Positions 45,484-59,029 of a stretch of 64,000 nucleotides of DNA are shown here, in pieces. The notes below the pieces were generated by a model. It was not told the origin of the DNA and searched no databases. It worked only from the letters and a program-made list of their open reading frames with translations. Position 1 is the first letter of the stretch. Each line of letters starts with the position of its first letter. The DNA lies in contig JARWKL010000008.1 of NCBI GenBank assembly GCA_029961685.1, positions 8,744,501 through 8,808,500 of the forward strand. Direction: 5' to 3'. The stretch comes from Aristolochia californica. Its lineage: Eukaryota; Streptophyta; Magnoliopsida; Piperales; Aristolochiaceae. A program made the position numbers and the translations under genes.

Positions 45484-47712
45484 TGTTGAAGAGTAAGTAT
45501 GGAAAAGTTTTACGTGACTCTCACAACAAGAAGTCTCATAGAGCCAAAATTATTGTGGTGGACGCTTATAGAAGTCTCACAAGAGGAGCTCTCATAGAAG
45601 AGTCTTAGTTAAAGGTGTTTTAGTTAAGTTTGTCTTCTATTTATGTTTAGTTGTTCAATTGTTCTAGGACTTGTGTTTTAGTATTTAATTTTGTGTAACT
45701 GGGACAAGGGTAGTTTTATTGTAATTGGATTGTAATCGTTTCCTCTATTAAAAATGGAGGCTCATTGTACTTCATTAACAACAAGTCAGTGAAGTTTTTC
45801 TCTTTTCTGGAAATTTAACATGGTATTAGAGGGGTTCTGTGAATAGACTCGGTTAACCCACAAAGATAATGTGATTCTATTATGATCTATCATCTCTGGT
45901 AGTTTAGGTTCATATTCTATCTTTTTTCTTTCTTTCCTATCCCAGTACAGATATTTTTCTTGGCATTCTCACCACCATACTGAACTTTTCATATTAAAAA
46001 TTATATATTTATAGAAATATCTTTGAGACTATGTTCCAACACAAAAATAATTTTGGTAATCTGATTTTCCTACAAAGAGAAATAGATATTTGAAGCAACA
46101 AAGGTCAGATTGCAAGAGAAGTTCGAGCAGTGGTATAACGATTCTTTCGAAGCATTTTATGCTATCATGAATGAGACTTTATATGGAGAATTATATTTCA
46201 AATATATATTTTTAAGTATATTTTCTTACCTATCAAACCAATTTTCAATCTGAGTTTTCTAGAGGGAGATATCAATATCAGAAGAGTCAATGGTCATACT
46301 GGCCAAAGAAGAAAAAGTTCATAGTTCAGCTAGATTACAGAGCCCGAAATCTGTCATATTCTTTCTCTTAAAAAATATATTTTATGAAGAAAAGTTATAC
46401 TTTAATCAAAGGTATCAAAGTCTAGTTTTAGAAGGAGAAATTTTCATGTCAATCTGATCTATATATATGGAGATATTCGCTTTGGAGTCGACAACCATCT
46501 AGCTACAAAATGAAGAAAATAAAGTGGTCATAACAAATTCAAGAAAAAAGGTTTTTTTTGGCCTAGGCGAATTTTCAAGAGGGGGGTTGGGGTGAATTGA
46601 TTTATTCAAATTAAAAACGAGTTGTGCATGTATTCAAAATATCAGGAATAAAAAAAATTCAATATAAGCATAACATGCATACACCACAAGGACAAAAAGA
46701 TTTTTTGTTTTCGATGTTCCCGTAGTGGTAGTCACCGCCCAAGATCCCTTGCTTGGGAAAATTTCCACTATTACGCTTTAATAACTGAAAAATAAAAAGA
46801 GATTCTGGCTCTCTTTGGCCACGTATAGCTCAATACACGATTTTTATACCAACCAATCTCCCTAAGAGATTGCTACTGGATTTCAACTCTAGCTAGGCAT
46901 TTCTATCTAGATTATCAAGGTCTAGATGAACCTTTCAAAAATACATAAAAGAAAGAGAAAGATTTACACCCTTACTTAGAGAGATGTTTCTCCTCGAGCA
47001 ATTCAAGTTACTTCCTCCTTTGTAACACATTTTGGAATGATCAAGGAGCTTATACTATGATGCATGCAAGGATGATTGAAAGAGATAGAAGGTTTTCAAA
47101 GATATATGCCTCTCTCTCTTTCTCTCTAAAGCACTTTTGGTGGAAATTTGCAAGGTATAGCTTTGTGGCTTGAGAATATGCTAATTAATACTCATTCACT
47201 TCTTTACTCATGGTTTGGTAGGGTATTTATAGCTTCCCCAACTCAAACTAGTCGTGGTTTACCTGTTAGAAAAATCAGACCATTGATTGATCAATCACTA
47301 ATATATGACCATTGACTGATCAATTACTGGAAAGTGACTGATCAATCAATCGATCATAAATGATATTTTTTTGTTAGACAATGATTTATTGATTGATGGA
47401 TGGATAGATCAATATGTTAACGTGGTCCAAAAAAAGTTAAAGTTCATCTATCATTGCCAATGGCTGACCGATCAATCGAGATTCCCTCTGGTTATGCACA
47501 ACAAGTATGATCAATTAGTGTATTTTTATTTGATCTATCATGCTTTAAGTCCTGTACTAGCAAGGTTCTAACTGATCAATCAATTTGGAGGGATGATCGA
47601 TCATTCCATGTTAATTCAACTTGCCTGGACAACTATGATCGATCAATCTCTGAGGGATGATCAATCAAGCGTTATAACATGAAATGACCATGTCCTAGAT
47701 GATTGATCAATG

Positions 47713-48540
47713 TGTCAAACGCCTAGCCAATACAACCCAAAAGACCGGTCTGTTAAGTACAAAAAGCAGAGTACTTAACCCAGGTGGATCAGGGGCAGAC
47801 GGAACCTAAACCAGGTGGACCGGAACCACTTAGCTCTGACACCCACCGTTCCCATTCCCTACCACTTCCGCCGGGATTCGAATGGGGACTGTGGTGCCCA
47901 GATCTGATACCATGTCAAACGCCTAGCCAATACAACCCTAATGACCGGTCTGTTAAGTGCGGAAAGCCAAGTACCTAACCCAGATAGACCAGAACCACCT
48001 AACTCTGACATGTCAAATGCCTAGCCAATATAACCCAAAAGACCGGTCAATTAAGTGCGGAAAGGCAAGTACCTAACCCAGGTGGACTAGGGGTGGACGA
48101 AACCTAACCCAGGTGGATTGGAACCACCTAAATGTGACACCCATAGTTCCTGTTCCCTACCACTTCCACCGGGATTCGAACGCGGAATTTGGTGCCCAAC
48201 TCTTATACCATGTCAAATGCCTAGCCAATACAACTCAACAGACCAGTCTGTTAAGTGTGGAAAGCCAAGTACCTAACCTAGGTGGACCAGGGGTGGACGA
48301 AACCTAATCTAGGTGGACCAGAACCACCTAGCTCTAAAACCCACCGTTCCCTTTCTCTAACGATTCCGTCCGGATTCGAACATGGATTGTGCCGCCCAAC
48401 TTTGATACCATGTCAAACGCCTAGCCAATACAACCCAAAAGACTAGTCTGTTAGGTGCGGATAGCAAAGTACTTAATCCAGGTGGACTAGAGGCGGACAT
48501 AACCTAACCCAGGTGGACCAGAACCACCTAGCTCTGACAC
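47713..48540. repeat. ~200-bp tandem repeat with a tRNA-like B-box, 4-5 units
   Basis: The anchor 'gtcaaacgcctagccaata' (or variant) occurs at 47713, 47914, 48012, 48212 and 48412: spacings 201, 98, 200 and 200 bp, so one unit is halved. Each full unit has, on the minus strand, TGGTATCAGA-like sequence followed about 20-25 bases later by TTCGAATCC, the core of a Pol III B-box. A related unit recurs at 62653-62955. It could be an amplified tRNA-derived SINE; a proper A-box was not found. Confidence 0.7.
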
Positions 48541-48792
48541 AATCGACTATGGTTGATCGATCATGCTTCATATTTTTGGCCTGCACAGTTCTAGATGATG
48601 GATCATAGTCAGTGACTGAACGGTCATTCCAATGCCAGATAAGAATATGTCTTTATAAAGCATGGGGATTTCTCTGTAAGTGTTTTAACATATTTCTAAC
48701 CGATATGTATGATGATTCTAAAATTTTTTATATGCAAATTATATCCTGAAGCTTTGATCTCACAAGTACTTGTGGAGTAGGAGTTAGAATAC

Positions 48793-50176
48793 TGATAGAT
48801 GCCATATTCTGACATGAGAATAGGTTAATTATAATAGAATAACCTTTATAATTGTGTTATAGGTGGTTATTTATCGGTTTTCAAATGCATTGAACATTTA
48901 TTGAATTTGGTATTAATCACTGTCGATATTGCATATTTTTCTCTCTTGAATTATATTTCATTGTTTTTATGGTTTATTTCTTCCTGAAATGCTTTTTATA
49001 GATTCAATTATGGAATTTCAGGAGAATTTTGGTGGAGAAGGAGATAATTACCAAAATGCCCTTAGTGAAATGGAGGTATTTTATAGGGCAAATCATATTA
49101 AAAGAAAAGAGAAAATTGTATTAAAGTGGGGGCGTCGAGAGAAGAAGGGGAGGGGGCGTCGACCAAAACAGAGCACCAGAAACAGGGGAAGACCCGAGTG
49201 GAGTTTCCCACCGTCGTTCGCCGCGCCACTGTCTTTCGCCACGCCACCGTCGTCCACCGCCGTCCGACAACCGAGAACAGGACCCGAGGAGAGCTTGAGA
49301 GAGTCTCTATCGCGGTGAGTTCGACATTGCCAGTTTCTGCTCGCCAGAACGAGAGGTGATCCGAGAGGGCTTCTCCGGTGCCAATTCCGCATTCCGACCA
49401 TCCTCCGGCGTCGATTACGTATTTTCGACCATTCCCGGAGCAACTCTGACTCCGACCGAGATTCGAGAGAGCCGGTTAGAGGACTTCAGCTCTATTTCGT
49501 TCTTCGCTGGACATCACCTCCGTCCGTCGGCTTCTATCCTTCGTCGTCGGCGTCGTCTCTACCTCTGACCACTCACTCTTGCTACTCGAAGCCATCAATT
49601 TCGGGAAATTGTAGCACCCGTTAGAATGAGTTGCTGCCCGAGCGAGAGGAAGGAGAAGGGGAGTAATTCATCATTTTGGAATTTAATTTTTTATATAGTT
49701 TGAACTTAGGTCTTGAATGTTTATTAAATGTGATTTGATAATTAATGTTTATTGAATATTTGTTTTCTGGATATTTGATTAAATTAGCTAGTTAGGGTAG
49801 CATTATAATTTAGGTTGGATTTTGGTGTTTTAATCTGATTTCTGTCTTTCACTCTATGCACCCGAGAGGGGCTAGACGCAAGGATTGAGAAATCGGATCC
49901 GTGGTTACGTGGTGCTCGAGAGAGGCACGAATCACTGTAAAATCCAAAGTTGACGTTTCCTGTTGTGCAAGTAGTTAACCAGATGATTGCTTAATAATTT
50001 AGAATATAATTAGTGTTTAGTTCAGATTAATTCATCATATTTGGTTAGACTAGTTGACTGAAGAATACACAAAATTCAGTCCTTCCTGTGGATATGACCC
50101 TCGCTTCCTGCTAAATTACATGAACGATTCATACGCTCGTGAGGTATATAAGCCGATGTAATTAAATTTTACATCA
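48793..50176 (+). repeat. Athila 5' LTR
   Basis: Near copy of 57646-59029. It contains a conserved open stretch at about 48989-49130 that also exists in the 3' LTR and is not evidence of a gene. Confidence 0.9.
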
Positions 50177-50511
50177 AGTTTTTGGCGCCGTTGCCGGGGA
50201 GGCACGTATTAAGTTTATTTCTTTGTTCTCCATGGTCTTAGGTTAGATTTATTTTTATTTTATTTTATTTTATTTTATTTTTTGTTGCTTTCATAATTTT
50301 AGCTTGGTGATTTTGTATGGAATTATTTTTATTTCTTCTAGTTAGTTCATATTTTTAGTAGTGAGTTTGTTAGCTTAATTTGATAGTTCGTTTTGTTTCT
50401 TTTTGTGTTTTTATGCACGGGCTCCGCTCCCTAGGTGGACCATTAGCTCCCTTTGTTGAAGAGGTAGAACATATTTGTAGGAAAACACCCAAAGTCAAGT
50501 TAGGAGCTACC

Positions 50512-51978
50512 ATGGCCAATCAGGGCGAACCATTATAGTTACCTGCAGCAGGTGACCGTAGAGCCCTGAGGGATTATTCTATCCCATCCCACTTCACATC
50601 ACCTTCTTGCATTATATTGCCACTCACTACTGCCACCAGTTATGAGTTCAAACCGGGTGTGATCCAACTCCTCCCTACATTCTATGGGTTGGAGAAGGAG
50701 GACCCATATTACCACATCAAGGAATTCTTAGATATTTGTGCAACTTTCAAATTCCAGAATTTCTCAGATGACTCTATCCGGTTAAGACTTTTTCCATTTT
50801 CACTTAAGGATAAGGCCAAGTCTTGGCTTAATTCCTTAGAGGTGGGCAGCATTACTTCATGGGACACATTAGTCATGAATTTTTTGTCTAAGTACTTTCC
50901 CATTCAGAGAACTACAACCCTCAGAAGAGAAATCTCCAACTTTATGCAGCAAGAGGGTGAAAACTTTTATGAGGCTCGGGAGAAATGGAAGGATTTGATC
51001 CGTAGGTGTCCACATCATGGGTTTGAGAAATGGCATTTAGTGCAATACTTTTATCAAGGACTTATACCCCAGGTTAGATCCATTGTAGATGCAACGAGTG
51101 GTGGGAGTTTGATGGGCAAGAGTGCTAGTGAGGCGTGGGACTTCTTTGAAACGTTGAGTGATCAATCTCAGCAATGGGGTTCGTCATTTAATGTTGATAG
51201 GAGATCCCATGAAGCCAAAAGAGGGGGTCTCTACGAGGTTAGTGAAACACCCATGCTCATGGCCGAGATTGAGGGGTTGACTAGAAAAATTGATGCCCTT
51301 ATGGTGTCCAAGAGTTCACCTACTCCTAACCCATCTACTATCTGTGCCATATGCTCCTGTTCATCTCATCCCACACAAATGTGTCCATCTAGTTCATCCT
51401 ACCCGGAGCTCATTGAGGACTTGAATGCAGTCTAGAATTTTCATAGACCAAACTGGAACGATCCTTTTTCAAAAACATATAATCCAGGTTGGGCTAGGCA
51501 CCCAAATTTCTCATGGTCCAAGGGCCCACAGGTTGGGGGTCCTCCAGGGTTTACTCAACCCCAAGCTCCGCGCCCACACTTCACTCACCAGCCATTGATT
51601 CCACAAAAACCTTCACTTGAGGATACACTTCAATTATTTATGCCGAATACACAGTCCTCCATTGCTATACTTGAAATGCAAGTGAGTCAGTTGGCCAGCC
51701 ACATGAGTGAACAAGCACAAAATAGACTCCTGAGTCAAACCATTCCTAAACCCAAAAGCACACATGACAGTGGGTTGAGTTCCAAACCCCACCATGAGCA
51801 AGCCAAAGCCATAACCACCCTTAGGAGTGATCGTGAGTTGAACAATGGGGGAGGGACCACTAAGTCTAAGGAGTCAAAGGATGACAATGGGGACACATCA
51901 TTGAGTGAAGAACCTCCAAGTTCTCCACCAACAGCCAAGCAGATCCCAAACCAAGTCCCACTAGCTCCTTATCCGTAG
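50512..51978 (+). pseudogene. Athila gag
   Basis: The likely start is ATG 50512, with nonsense TAG at 50536-50538 and another at 51433-51435; the same frame runs to 51976. Family residues include 'DDSIRLRLFPFSLKDKAKSW' and 'RRCPHHGFEKWH'. A zinc knuckle C-x2-C-x4-H-x4-C ('CAICSCSSHPTQMC') lies at about 51343-51384. Gag would form the virus-like particle; this copy cannot make a full one. Confidence 0.88.
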
Positions 51979-52011
51979 AGGTTATCGGGCCCACCTAGGA
52001 AAGGAGATAGC

Positions 52012-52521
52012 ATGCATGAAACGTTGGAACTATTTAGTAAGGTTCACATTAACATTCCACTTCTTGATGCTATTAGGCAAGTCCCTGCCTATGCCCGATT
52101 TTTGAAAGACCTTTGTACACAGAAGAGAAAACAACATGTTAACAAAAAGGTCTTTCTTACTGAGAATGTAAGCTCAATTCTGAAGCACAACACTCCTCCT
52201 AAAGTTAAAGATCCTGGATGTCCCACAATTTCATGTGTCATTGGCGAACATACCATTCAGAGAGCTCTTCTTGACTTAGGGGCATGTGTGAATTTGCTTC
52301 CTTTCATTGTGTACCAGCAATTAGGTTTGGGGGAATTGAAGCCTACTCCCATCACACTTCAACTAGCTGACCGTTCTGTCAAGATACCACGAGGAATAGT
52401 TGAAGATGTTTTGATAAAAGTGGACAAATTTCTGTTTCCGGTTGATTTCATTGTTCTTGATACAGAACCAATAGTCAATGTGACCAACCAAATTCCTGTC
52501 ATCCTAGGACGTCCTTCTTAG
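52012..52521 (+). pseudogene. Athila protease
   Basis: Aspartic protease region with 'ALLDLGACVNLLPF' (DLGA in place of the usual DTGA/DSGA, as is common in Athila) and 'QIPVILGRP' at the end. A one-base loss near 52512 compared with the second copy at 63240 creates the stop at 52519-52521. Confidence 0.85.
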
Positions 52522-52559
52522 CCACATCTAATTCTATTATTCATTGTAAAAGTGGTGAG

Positions 52560-54400
52560 TTGGAGTTGTCTTTTGGAAATTTTAAGGTCTCATTGAATGT
52601 ATTTAATGCCGGACACCACCCACTTGAGTCTGATGATCTGAGTCCTGCATTTAAGATAGAGACTGTTATGCTTGATGACAAATCCACTCTTGAATCTTTT
52701 GAGTCTTGCATAACATCTTTAGACATGGACTATTTTGATGAGGAAACATATTTCCGAGAGGTTGATTCTTTACTCAATCCTGTACCTCTGTTGGAGGAAG
52801 CTTATGAGGTTATCACAACTGATCATCCACAGGATCTTCATCTTGACTTTGACAAACCTTTTGAAACATCCAATCTAGATCTTAAGACACTTCCTCCCAC
52901 GTTGAAGTTTGCGTTTTTGGGGCCCATGAACTCATTACCAGTCATTATTTCCTCTGATTTGAGTACTGAGCAGGAGGAACAATTGACTGAAGTTTTACAA
53001 GCACACGGAGAGGCATTGGGGTGGACTCTTAATGCCTTAAAAGGGATTAGCCCCTCCATATGCATGCATCGTATTTATTTGGAGGGGACTAAAGCCTCAT
53101 GTGAGATGCAACGTAGGTTAAATCCGCATATGCTGGAGGTTGTGAGAGAAGAAGTCATCAGGTTGCTTGTGACAAGAATCATTTACCCTAATTCTGATAG
53201 CACCTGAGTGAGTCCAATTCAAGTTGTCCCTAAGAAAGGGGGGATAACGATAATGAAAAATGAGAGTGGTGAATTGATTCCCACAAGAACTACCACCAAG
53301 TGGCGTGTTTGCATTGACTATAGAAAACTTAATTCCGCCACTAGGAAGGATCACTTCCCACTACCTTGCATTGATCAGGTACTAGAGTGATTGGCCGGCC
53401 ACAATTTTTATTGCTTCTAAGATGGATACTCCAGCTACAATCAAATTCCCATTGCTCCAGAAGACTAGGAAAAGACCACGTTCACGTGTCCGTTTGGCAC
53501 TTATGCTTACAGACGCATGCCTTTTGGTTTATGCAATGCGCCCGCCACTTTCCAATGCTGCATTATGAGTATCTTTTCTGACATGATTGGTGACTTTTTA
53601 GAGGTCTTTATGGATGAATTTTCTGTGTTTGGCTCTAGTTTTGATACATGTCTGCACAATCTTTCACTCGTATTGTCCCGTTGCATTAAGTCCAATTTAG
53701 TCTTGAATTGGGAGATATGCCACTTCATGGTAAAAGAAGGAATTGTTTTAGGACATGTAGTGTCTGAGCGGGGTGTAGAAGTGGACAAAGCCAAGGTTGA
53801 CCTAATTGCCAATCTGCCACCACCTACTTCTATGAAGGGGGTGTGTTCTTTCCTTGGCCATGCTGGGTTCTATAGGCGTTTCATTAAAGACTTTAGCAAA
53901 ATTTCTCGTCCTTTGAAGAATTTGCTTGCTCAAGATGTTGCTTTTGCCTTTGATGATGCCTGTATTCATGCTTTTGAGACACTGAAGAAATGTTTGTCCA
54001 CTACACCCATTGTCTAACCCCCTATTTGGTCTTTGCCTTTTGAGTTGATGTGTGATGCCTCTGACTATGCATTGGGGGCTATTTTGGGGCAAAAGACGGA
54101 TAAAATGCCCTGTGTCATTCACTATGCTAGCCGCACTCTTCATGATGTTCAATTGAATTATACTACCACTGAGAAGGAGTTGCTAGCTATTGTGTTTGCC
54201 TTGAATAAATTCAGATCATATTTGTTAGGGTCAAAGGTTATAGTGTTCACTGATCATTCTGCTTTGAAGTACTTATTATCCATCAAGGACACTAAACCTC
54301 GCTTGATTAGATGGATCTTGCAATTGCAAGAATTTGACCTTTAGATTCGAGATAAGAAGGGTTGTGAGAATGTTGTTGCTGATCATCTACCTAGGATCTG
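52560..54400 (+). pseudogene. Athila reverse transcriptase and RNase H
   Basis: RT starts after a linker (52560-53207). Segments: 'SPIQVVPKKGGIT' (53208), 'WRVCIDYRKLN', 'MPFGLCNAPATFQ' (53517) and the catalytic motif as 'FMDEF' (53607-53621), where the family usually has F-M/V-D-D, so the second aspartate is changed. RNase H follows ('[14 protein letters not shown]', '[10 protein letters not shown]', '[11 protein letters not shown]', 54033-54344). Stops are at 53205, 53388, 54015 and 54342. Confidence 0.88.
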
Positions 54401-54585
54401 CGTAGCACCTCAGGAAGGATTCCTTCCTTTAAATGATTCCATCCCTGATGAACAACTTCTCCAAGTATCCCAGTTGCCTTGGTTTGCTGACATAGTCAAC
54501 TATCTTGTAACTCATAAGATTCCTGATTATTGGAGTAAACAAGATCGGTTGAAATTATTTTCCCAAGGCAAACATTTTTTTTGGG

Positions 54586-55750
54586 ATGACCCTTATTTGT
54601 TCAAGGTGTGTTCTTACCAAGTCATTAGGCGTTGTGTACATGAGCGACTTTACCAACATTCTTGAATTTTGTCATTCCCACGCATGTGGTGGACATTTTG
54701 GTGCTAGAAAGACCGCGGCTAAAGTCTTGCAATGTGGTTTCTATTGGCCTTCATTATTTAGAGATGCCCATGAGTTTTGTCGTGTGTGTGATAGATGCCA
54801 ACGGACTGGTTGTTTATCTAGGAAGAACATGATGGCTCTTAACCCCATTCTTATTGTTGAATTGTTTGATGTGTGGGGTATTGACTTCATGGGTCCTTTC
54901 CCTGTCTCGTTCGGCTATCAATACATCCTTGTTGTTGTTGAATATGTCTCTAAATGGATTGAAGCTATTGCATGTAAGACAAATGATCACAAAGTGGTGG
55001 TAAATTTTTTAAAAGAAAACATCTTTAATCGGTTTGGTACCCCGAGAGCGATCATCAGTGATGGGGGATCTCATTTTTGTAACTGAGCATTTGAGACCTT
55101 ATTGAAGAAATATTTCATCACTCATCGGGTGTCCACTCCTTACCACCCACAAGCTTGTGGTCAAGTGGAAATCTCTAATAGGGAGATCAAACGGATTTTG
55201 GAGAAGTCGGTTCGCTTTGATAGGAAAGATCGGTCTACTCGATTGGACGATGCTTTATGGGCCTATCAAACCGCTTATAAGACTCCTATTGGGATGTCTC
55301 CATTTCACCTAGTGTTCGGCAAAGCATGTCATCAACCTGTTGAGCTTGAGCATAGAGCTTATTGGGCCATTAAGGCTTTGAATTTTGATTTAACTCAAGC
55401 AGGTGAGGAGAGAAAATTGCAATTGAATGAGTTGGAGGAGATACGTCATGATGCTTATGAGAATGCCAAACTGTATAAGGAGCGAACAAAGCTTTTACAT
55501 GATAAATCTATTTTTTGCAAGTCTTTTACTGTTGGGCAGAATGTTTTACTTTATAACTCACGATTGCATTTGTTTCCAGGGAAGCTAAGATCCAGGTGGT
55601 CCGGTCCATTTGAAGTTACATAGGTGTTTCCTCATGGCGCTATTGAGATCCACAATCACGGAGATGGGTTGATCTTCAAAGTTAACGGTCAGAGGCACAA
55701 ACCGTATCTTGAGAATGTCCCCACACCAGAGGAGGTGATGGTGATTTTCT
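54586..55750 (+). pseudogene. Athila integrase
   Basis: A zinc-binding HHCC region ('[15 protein letters not shown]', '[11 protein letters not shown]'), then the catalytic core '[14 protein letters not shown]' and '[12 protein letters not shown]' (the two aspartates of DDE), then a stop at 55084-55086, then '[13 protein letters not shown]' with the glutamate and the C-terminal part to about 55750. A further stop is at 55621-55623. Confidence 0.88.
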
Positions 55751-57645
55751 TGGAGGAACCTGTCATTTCATCTTAAATGCGTTAGAGTCTTGCTTACGAC
55801 TATAAACTTATCACAATTGTGGGCAATCCCCACGTTTCTATCCCTTTGTACATTACAATTGTTTTTTTTTTTTGGTTTATTCATTCTTATTTGGGATAAC
55901 CTTTGGTGTACTCTGGTCTTGATTGATTGGAGGTCCCCCGGCGATGCCGGCCCCATCATGGACTCGAGGTACTCTCTTGCCGGCTGAGAGCATAAATGAT
56001 TCCGGTAGTCGATGACCAGACTTTTGGTGCCTAGTTTGAGAGGTCTGTACTCAAACAACCGTTTTGGGATTGACCAGTTCGATGTTGAAGTATTGAATGA
56101 AAACCTTATGGTGAGTAACTTAAGGACTTGTGTTGAGCACGTGATTCCTGCTGCCTTCAGTGGCCAGTCACTTGGAGATTTCTTCAAAGTGTGATGTGGG
56201 ATAGCGGTTTCATCTACGGATGATTACCTACGGGTACGGCTGATACGAGTAAACCTTGTTCGATGGAGACTATGTATCATTCCTAGGGGTCTTTATTGAC
56301 TTTTTGGTATTATTGTTGATGACCAAACACATATGGTCCCACCTATGGATTTAGGAGCCCTGAGGGAGCTTAACCCTCACCCTGCTGGAGTATAACTAGC
56401 TAAGCTGTTATTCCTTTTTGTAGTCGGTCTGGTGTTTTAACTTTTCCCCATTGAGGACAATGTCAGGTTTAGGTTTGGGGGGGGGGGGGGGGGGACGACT
56501 CTTTTATGTCTTAGCAATAATTTTCTTTTGATTTCTGCTCGTAGTTTTCAAATTACTCCACTTAGTATGTGGTTAACATTAGTAGAGTTAAAATAAGTTG
56601 CTCAAATGTGTTTCAAAATTTTTCGTAAAATTGTGTAGAATATGCCTATTAGAAATCTGATATCAGTTGTTGTGATCCTTGAGAATTTAGTGGGATAACT
56701 TACTATTGCATTAGACTTGGAACTTAGTTGCAAAAGAGAACATGTAAATCTAGTGTTGATCTATGTTAGTCTAAATAGTCTTGTATGCCTGTTTGAACTC
56801 ATTCCTTTTTATACTTCAGTGAAATTCCTTGTTGTAATGTATGAATGGAAATGAAAATGCCCTTGCTTGCAAAAGACAGGTAACTTCAGAAACAACCTGA
56901 GCAAACCCAGGGACATGCACTGGAACAGTCGGTTACTTAAAAATAAGTGCATGTGCAATGAAGACGAATACAAAATGGTGGTAATACCAAAAGTATTCAG
57001 TGAAACAAAAATTACGCTAGTAATAGCAAAAGTGCGCTGGTAATAGCGTTAAATGGTTTTAAATCTGGAAGCAATGAATTTCCATAACTTTGATGATGAA
57101 TTGTAATTTGAAAGAAGTTGCAGGTCAAGATTGAAATTGGTATATTTCTTTTGTGAGATTTTCAGACAACAGGCTTACTCTACTATTTTCTCTTAATTGT
57201 GATGTGACCAAGATTTTATTGTTATTTGTTGCCTCTATGTTCTGTTGAAGTAATAGCTTATGGGTCACATTGGTTTAGGTGGAGTAACAATGAGTGTATT
57301 TGGATTGATAATAGGCTATATTTTACACAGGTTTTCAAATTGCGCAAGATCTCATATGATTTTCAGATATTTTACGATACTAAGTGTTAGTCATATGCTA
57401 ATGAGGAGTAATTTTCTTCATTTTTCTTTTTATATTATTGATTTAGATGAATTTTGTGGGTAAATTCCATGCAAACCCTCACGAGACATAACTCGCCCAT
57501 TACTGCAGAGTAGGGGTTTAACGGCTTGTTGCATGTGCTAAATGCAATCGTGCTCCCTATGAAAGTGGCATTTTGTTTTCCTAGGCTTAATTTTCATTCG
57601 ATTGTTGTTTTGCTAGGGACTAGCAAAGATTTAGGTTTAGGGGTG
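55751..57645 (+). other. Athila 3' non-coding region
   Basis: The position where some Athila elements carry an env-like gene. No env-like frame with signal or membrane segments was seen. It includes an 18-base G run at 56477-56494 after 'aggtttaggttt', a feature often seen downstream of pol in this lineage. Confidence 0.7.
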
Positions 57646-59029
57646 TGATAGATGCCATATTTTGACATGAGAATAAGTTAATTATAATAGAATAACCTTT
57701 ATAATTTTGTTATAGGTGGTTATTTATCGGTTTTCAAATGAAATGAGCATTTATTGAATTTGGTATTAATCACTATCGATATTGCATATTTTTCTCTCCT
57801 GAATTATATTTCATTGTTTTTAAGGTTTATTTCTTCCTGAAATGCTTTTTATAGATTCAATTATGGAATTTCAGGAGAATTTTGGTGGAGAAGGAGATAA
57901 TTACCAAAATTCCCTTAGTGAAATGGAGGTATTTTTTAGGGAAAATCACATTAAAAGAAAAGAGAAAATCGTATTAAAGGGGGGCGTCGAGAGAAGAAGG
58001 GGAGGGGGCGTCGACCAAAACAGAGCTCCGAAAACAGGGGAAGACCCGAGAGGAGTTTCCCACCGTCGTTCGCCGCGCCACTATCTTTCGCCACGTCACC
58101 GTCGTCCACCGCCGTTCGGCAACCGAGAACAGACCTGAGGAGAGCTCGAGAGAGTCTCCGTCGTGGTGAGTTCGATAGTGCCAGTTTTTGCTTGCCAGAC
58201 CGAGAGGTGATCCGAGAGGGCTTCTCCGGTGCCAAAATTCCGCATTCCGACCATCTGCCGGCGTTGATTACGTATTTTCGACCATTCTCGGAGCACCTCC
58301 GACTCCGACCGAGATTTGAGAGAGCCGGTTAGAGGACTTCAGTTCTGTTTCGTTCTTCGCCGGACGTCACCTCCGTCCGTCGGCTTCTATCCTTCGTCGC
58401 CGGCGTTGTCTCTACCTCCGGCCACTCACTCTTGCTACTCGAAGCCATCAATTTCGGGAAATTGCAGCACCCGTGAGAACGAGTTGCTGCCCGAGTGAGA
58501 GGAAGGAGAAGGGGAGTAATTCATCGTTTTGGAATTTAATTTTTTATATAGTTTGAACTTTGGTCTTGAATGTTTATTAAATGTGATTTGATAATTATTG
58601 TTTATTGAATATTTATTTTCCGGATATTTGATTAAATTAGCTAGTTAGGGTAGGATTATAATTTAGGTTGGATTTTGGTGTTTTAATCTGATTTTTGTCT
58701 TTCACTCTATGCGCTTGAGAGGGGCTAGACGCAAGGATTGAGAAATCGGATCCGTGGTTACGTGGCGCTCGAGAGAGGCACGAATCACCATAAAATTCAG
58801 AGTTGACGTTTCCTGTTGTCCAAGTAGTTAACCAGATGATTGCTTGGTATTTTAGGATATAATTAGTGTTTTGTTCAGATTAATTCATCATATTTGGTTA
58901 GACTAGTTGACTGAAGAATACACAAAATTCAGTCCTCCCTGTGGATATGACCCTCGCTTCCCGCTAAATTACATGAACGATTCGTATGCTTGCGAGGTAT
59001 ATAAGCCGATGTAATTAAATTTTACATCA
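57646..59029 (+). repeat. Athila 3' LTR
   Basis: Near copy of the 5' LTR with scattered substitutions and small indels, so the insertion is not very recent. Confidence 0.9.

Noticed and set aside
47713..48540. CRISPR-like array
   Set aside because: Plant nuclear DNA; whole ~200-bp units are repeated, with no short repeat/unique spacer structure.
48989..49568. Frames inside the Athila LTR
   Set aside because: The same frames occur in both LTRs, with GC-rich low-complexity tails; they reflect LTR sequence, not a gene.
55790..56194. env-like gene after Athila pol
   Set aside because: Short frames on both strands with no signal peptide, no paired membrane segments and no family resemblance.
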